NCBI GenBank assembly: GCA_030917985.1
Contig: JAUPTR010000078.1
Span: forward strand, 1 to 7,421
Source: Pseudomonadota bacterium
GTDB lineage: Bacteria; Pseudomonadota; Gammaproteobacteria; Burkholderiales; SCOH01
DNA: 7,421 nucleotides
Direction: 5' to 3'
Shown here: piece after piece, positions 6,223 through 7,421 of the stretch
Layout of the letters: every line of letters starts with the position of its first letter
How positions within the stretch are numbered: the first letter of the stretch is position 1
Made by a program: the position numbers and the translations under genes
The notes under the pieces: model-generated
The model's input: only the letters and a program-made list of their open reading frames with translations
Told to the model about the DNA's origin: nothing
The model's database searches: none

Positions 6223-6784
6223 GTGTGTGCAACGGGCGATCTTGCTGGCACTGGCGATACCCCTCAGCCGCGCGGAATTGCCCGTGCTGGCGTTTGGGCA
6301 GCCGCTTAATCCGGCACAGCTCAAGGCGCTGGATATCACCGTATTTCCCGATGGCCGCAATCTGCCGGATGGCCGTGGCAGCGTGCGCGCTGGCCGCAGT
6401 CTGTATGCCGGGCGCTGCGCCATGTGCCACGGCGCCAGCGGCGTGGAAGGCCCCTCGGCACGCCTGGCCGGCAGTGACGGCTTTTTCGGCTGGTCCGATC
6501 CGCTGCGCCCGCTGCGCATCCTGCAGTATCCGCGGCTGATGTTGTCGGTTGGCGGGCAGTGGCCCTATGCCTCCACCATCTTCGACTATGTGCGGCGTGC
6601 CATGCCGCATTACGCACCGAAAAGCCTCAGCGATGAGGAGGTGTATGCCTTGACCGCCTACATACTGCATCTCAACCGGCTAGTGGAGGAAGACACGGAA
6701 CTGGATCGACACAGCTTGCCCAGGGTGGTGCTGCCCGGCCGGGCGCGGGAGGTGTCGGCGTGGCCGGAAAAACCTGCAGATTGA
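6215..6784 (+). CDS. soxD: SoxD-like monoheme cytochrome c, electron acceptor of SoxC
   Basis: A 189-residue periplasmic c-type cytochrome, counted from the ATG at 6215. A Sec signal peptide (MYKCVQRAILLALAIPLSRA) is followed by DITVFPDGRNLPDGRGSVRAGRSLY, a SoxD-type lead-in, and one heme-binding motif CAMCH at 68-72. The later segment SVGGQWPYASTIFDYVRRAMPHYAPKSLSDEEVYALTAYILHLN (about 111-154) matches the conserved SoxD region; M130 in RRAMP is the likely distal heme ligand. The well-studied Paracoccus SoxD is larger and has two hemes. This protein has only the first heme domain and ends with a short charged tail, so it is either a short SoxD variant or a SorB-like partner. It overlaps soxC by eight bases and is certainly co-transcribed. 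Its stop is 12 bases from the convergent kinase stop, with no terminator between. Confidence 0.88.
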   Translation: MYKCVQRAILLALAIPLSRAELPVLAFGQPLNPAQLKALDITVFPDGRNLPDGRGSVRAGRSLYAGRCAMCHGASGVEGPSARLAGSDGFFGWSDPLRPLRILQYPRLMLSVGGQWPYASTIFDYVRRAMPHYAPKSLSDEEVYALTAYILHLNRLVEEDTELDRHSLPRVVLPGRAREVSAWPEKPAD

Positions 6785-6796
6785 GCTTTGGGTTGC

Positions 6797-7421
6797 TTAG
6801 TTTGCCAGCGGCAGCGTAAAGCGGAAAACGCTGCCACCTTCCGGATTGGGCTCTACCCACAACTGGCCGTGGTGAAACTCGATAATCGAGCGGCAGATAT
6901 TGAGGCCCATGCCCATGCCGTGCGGTTTGGTGGTGAAAAACGGTGCAAACAGTTTTTCCTGTACCTGCGGCGTGATGCCATGGCCTCGATCGATGACCGA
7001 TACCTGCAGCTGGCCTTTTACCGTGCTACGCACCTGCAGCAGCAATTGCCGCTGCGCCATCGGCGTTGCGTGCATGGCTTCGATGGCGTTGCGCAGCAGG
7101 TTGAGCAATACCTGTTCGATCATGATGCGGTCGGCCACCACTGGTGGCAGGTCTGCTGCGATATCCAGCTGCAATTGCACGCCATTTTTGCGTGCGTCGA
7201 TATCGGCAAAGCCGATGGTGGCGTCGATGATGTCGCTGACCGGGCAGGTGGTGCGATCCGGCTCGCTCTTTTTCACAAACTCGCGGATGCGGCGGATGAT
7301 GGTGCCGGCGCGTTCGGCCTGGGTGCTGGCTTTCTGCATCACACCCAGCAGCTCCTGCGGCGTGGTGGTGCCGGCTTCGATGCGCGCTACGCAGCCGTTG
7401 CAATAATTGCTGATCGCCGCC
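6797..7421 (-). CDS. FixL/TtrS-type sensor histidine kinase (N-terminus beyond window edge)
   Basis: The frame is open from the right edge down to a TAA at 6799-6797, giving 207 visible residues. It opens with AAISNYCNGCVARIEAG, which in this family directly follows the phosphoacceptor H-E-L-x-Q-P-L box, so the histidine lies just outside. The second DHp helix (AERAGTIIRRIREFVKKSEP) and a complete HATPase domain follow: N box EQVLLNLLRNAIEAM, G1 box DRGHG, F box LFAPFFTTK and G2 box GMGMGL, ending GSVFRFTLPLAN. This is the FixL/TtrS/StyS-like kinase class that phosphorylates FixJ-type regulators; sensing domains (PAS, periplasmic or membrane) cannot be seen. The same-strand FixJ-type regulator at 3758-4369 is a plausible partner, though the arsR-soxCD block lies between them. 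The kinase message converges on soxD with 12 bases between the stops. Confidence 0.92.
   Translation of the reverse strand, partial: AAISNYCNGCVARIEAGTTTPQELLGVMQKASTQAERAGTIIRRIREFVKKSEPDRTTCPVSDIIDATIGFADIDARKNGVQLQLDIAADLPPVVADRIMIEQVLLNLLRNAIEAMHATPMAQRQLLLQVRSTVKGQLQVSVIDRGHGITPQVQEKLFAPFFTTKPHGMGMGLNICRSIIEFHHGQLWVEPNPEGGSVFRFTLPLAN

Noticed and set aside
5017..6519. Two long minus-strand open frames (5017-5736 and 5779-6519)
   Set aside because: Both are antisense to soxC and soxD, which carry all expected motifs; the shadow translations show no recognisable family.

Overview
The window is GC-rich and densely coded. It looks like the chromosome of a Gram-negative proteobacterium: it carries a Tat-exported molybdoenzyme, a c-type cytochrome, a FixJ/LuxR-type response regulator, a DISM-type diguanylate cyclase and a SpmA-SpmB fusion. 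A beta- or gammaproteobacterium is my best guess; the sequence alone does not fix the genus. I see no RNA genes, insertion sequences, CRISPR arrays or phage genes.

Layout from left to right: (1) on the minus strand, the N-terminal 173 residues of a periplasmic solute-binding protein that runs off the left edge (1-519); (2) on the minus strand, a fused SpmA-SpmB nucleoside-recognition (Gate) membrane protein (620-1849); (3) on the minus strand, a two-gene unit made of a FixJ-family response regulator (3758-4369) and, overlapping it by 4 bases, a membrane diguanylate cyclase (1959-3761); (4) on the plus strand, a compact sulfur module: an ArsR-family repressor (4495-4857), SoxC-like sulfite/sulfane dehydrogenase (4942-6222) and SoxD-like monoheme cytochrome c (6215-6784); (5) on the minus strand, the C-terminal part of a FixL/TtrS-like sensor histidine kinase (6797 to beyond 7421).

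How the parts may work together: the ArsR protein probably represses itself and soxCD. Similar 20-22 bp imperfect dyads lie over the predicted arsR promoter and just ahead of soxC. SoxC and SoxD would form a periplasmic molybdenum/heme complex that oxidises sulfite or a sulfane-sulfur intermediate and passes electrons to the respiratory chain. The kinase and the response regulator belong to families that normally pair. They lie on the same strand on either side of the oppositely oriented sulfur module, so a kinase-regulator-cyclase unit may have been split by it. The regulator is translationally coupled to a cyclase with intact catalytic and product-inhibition motifs, which suggests (inference) a link from a redox or sulfur signal to cyclic-di-GMP. 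Each gene belongs to a known family; the arrangement is the interesting part.
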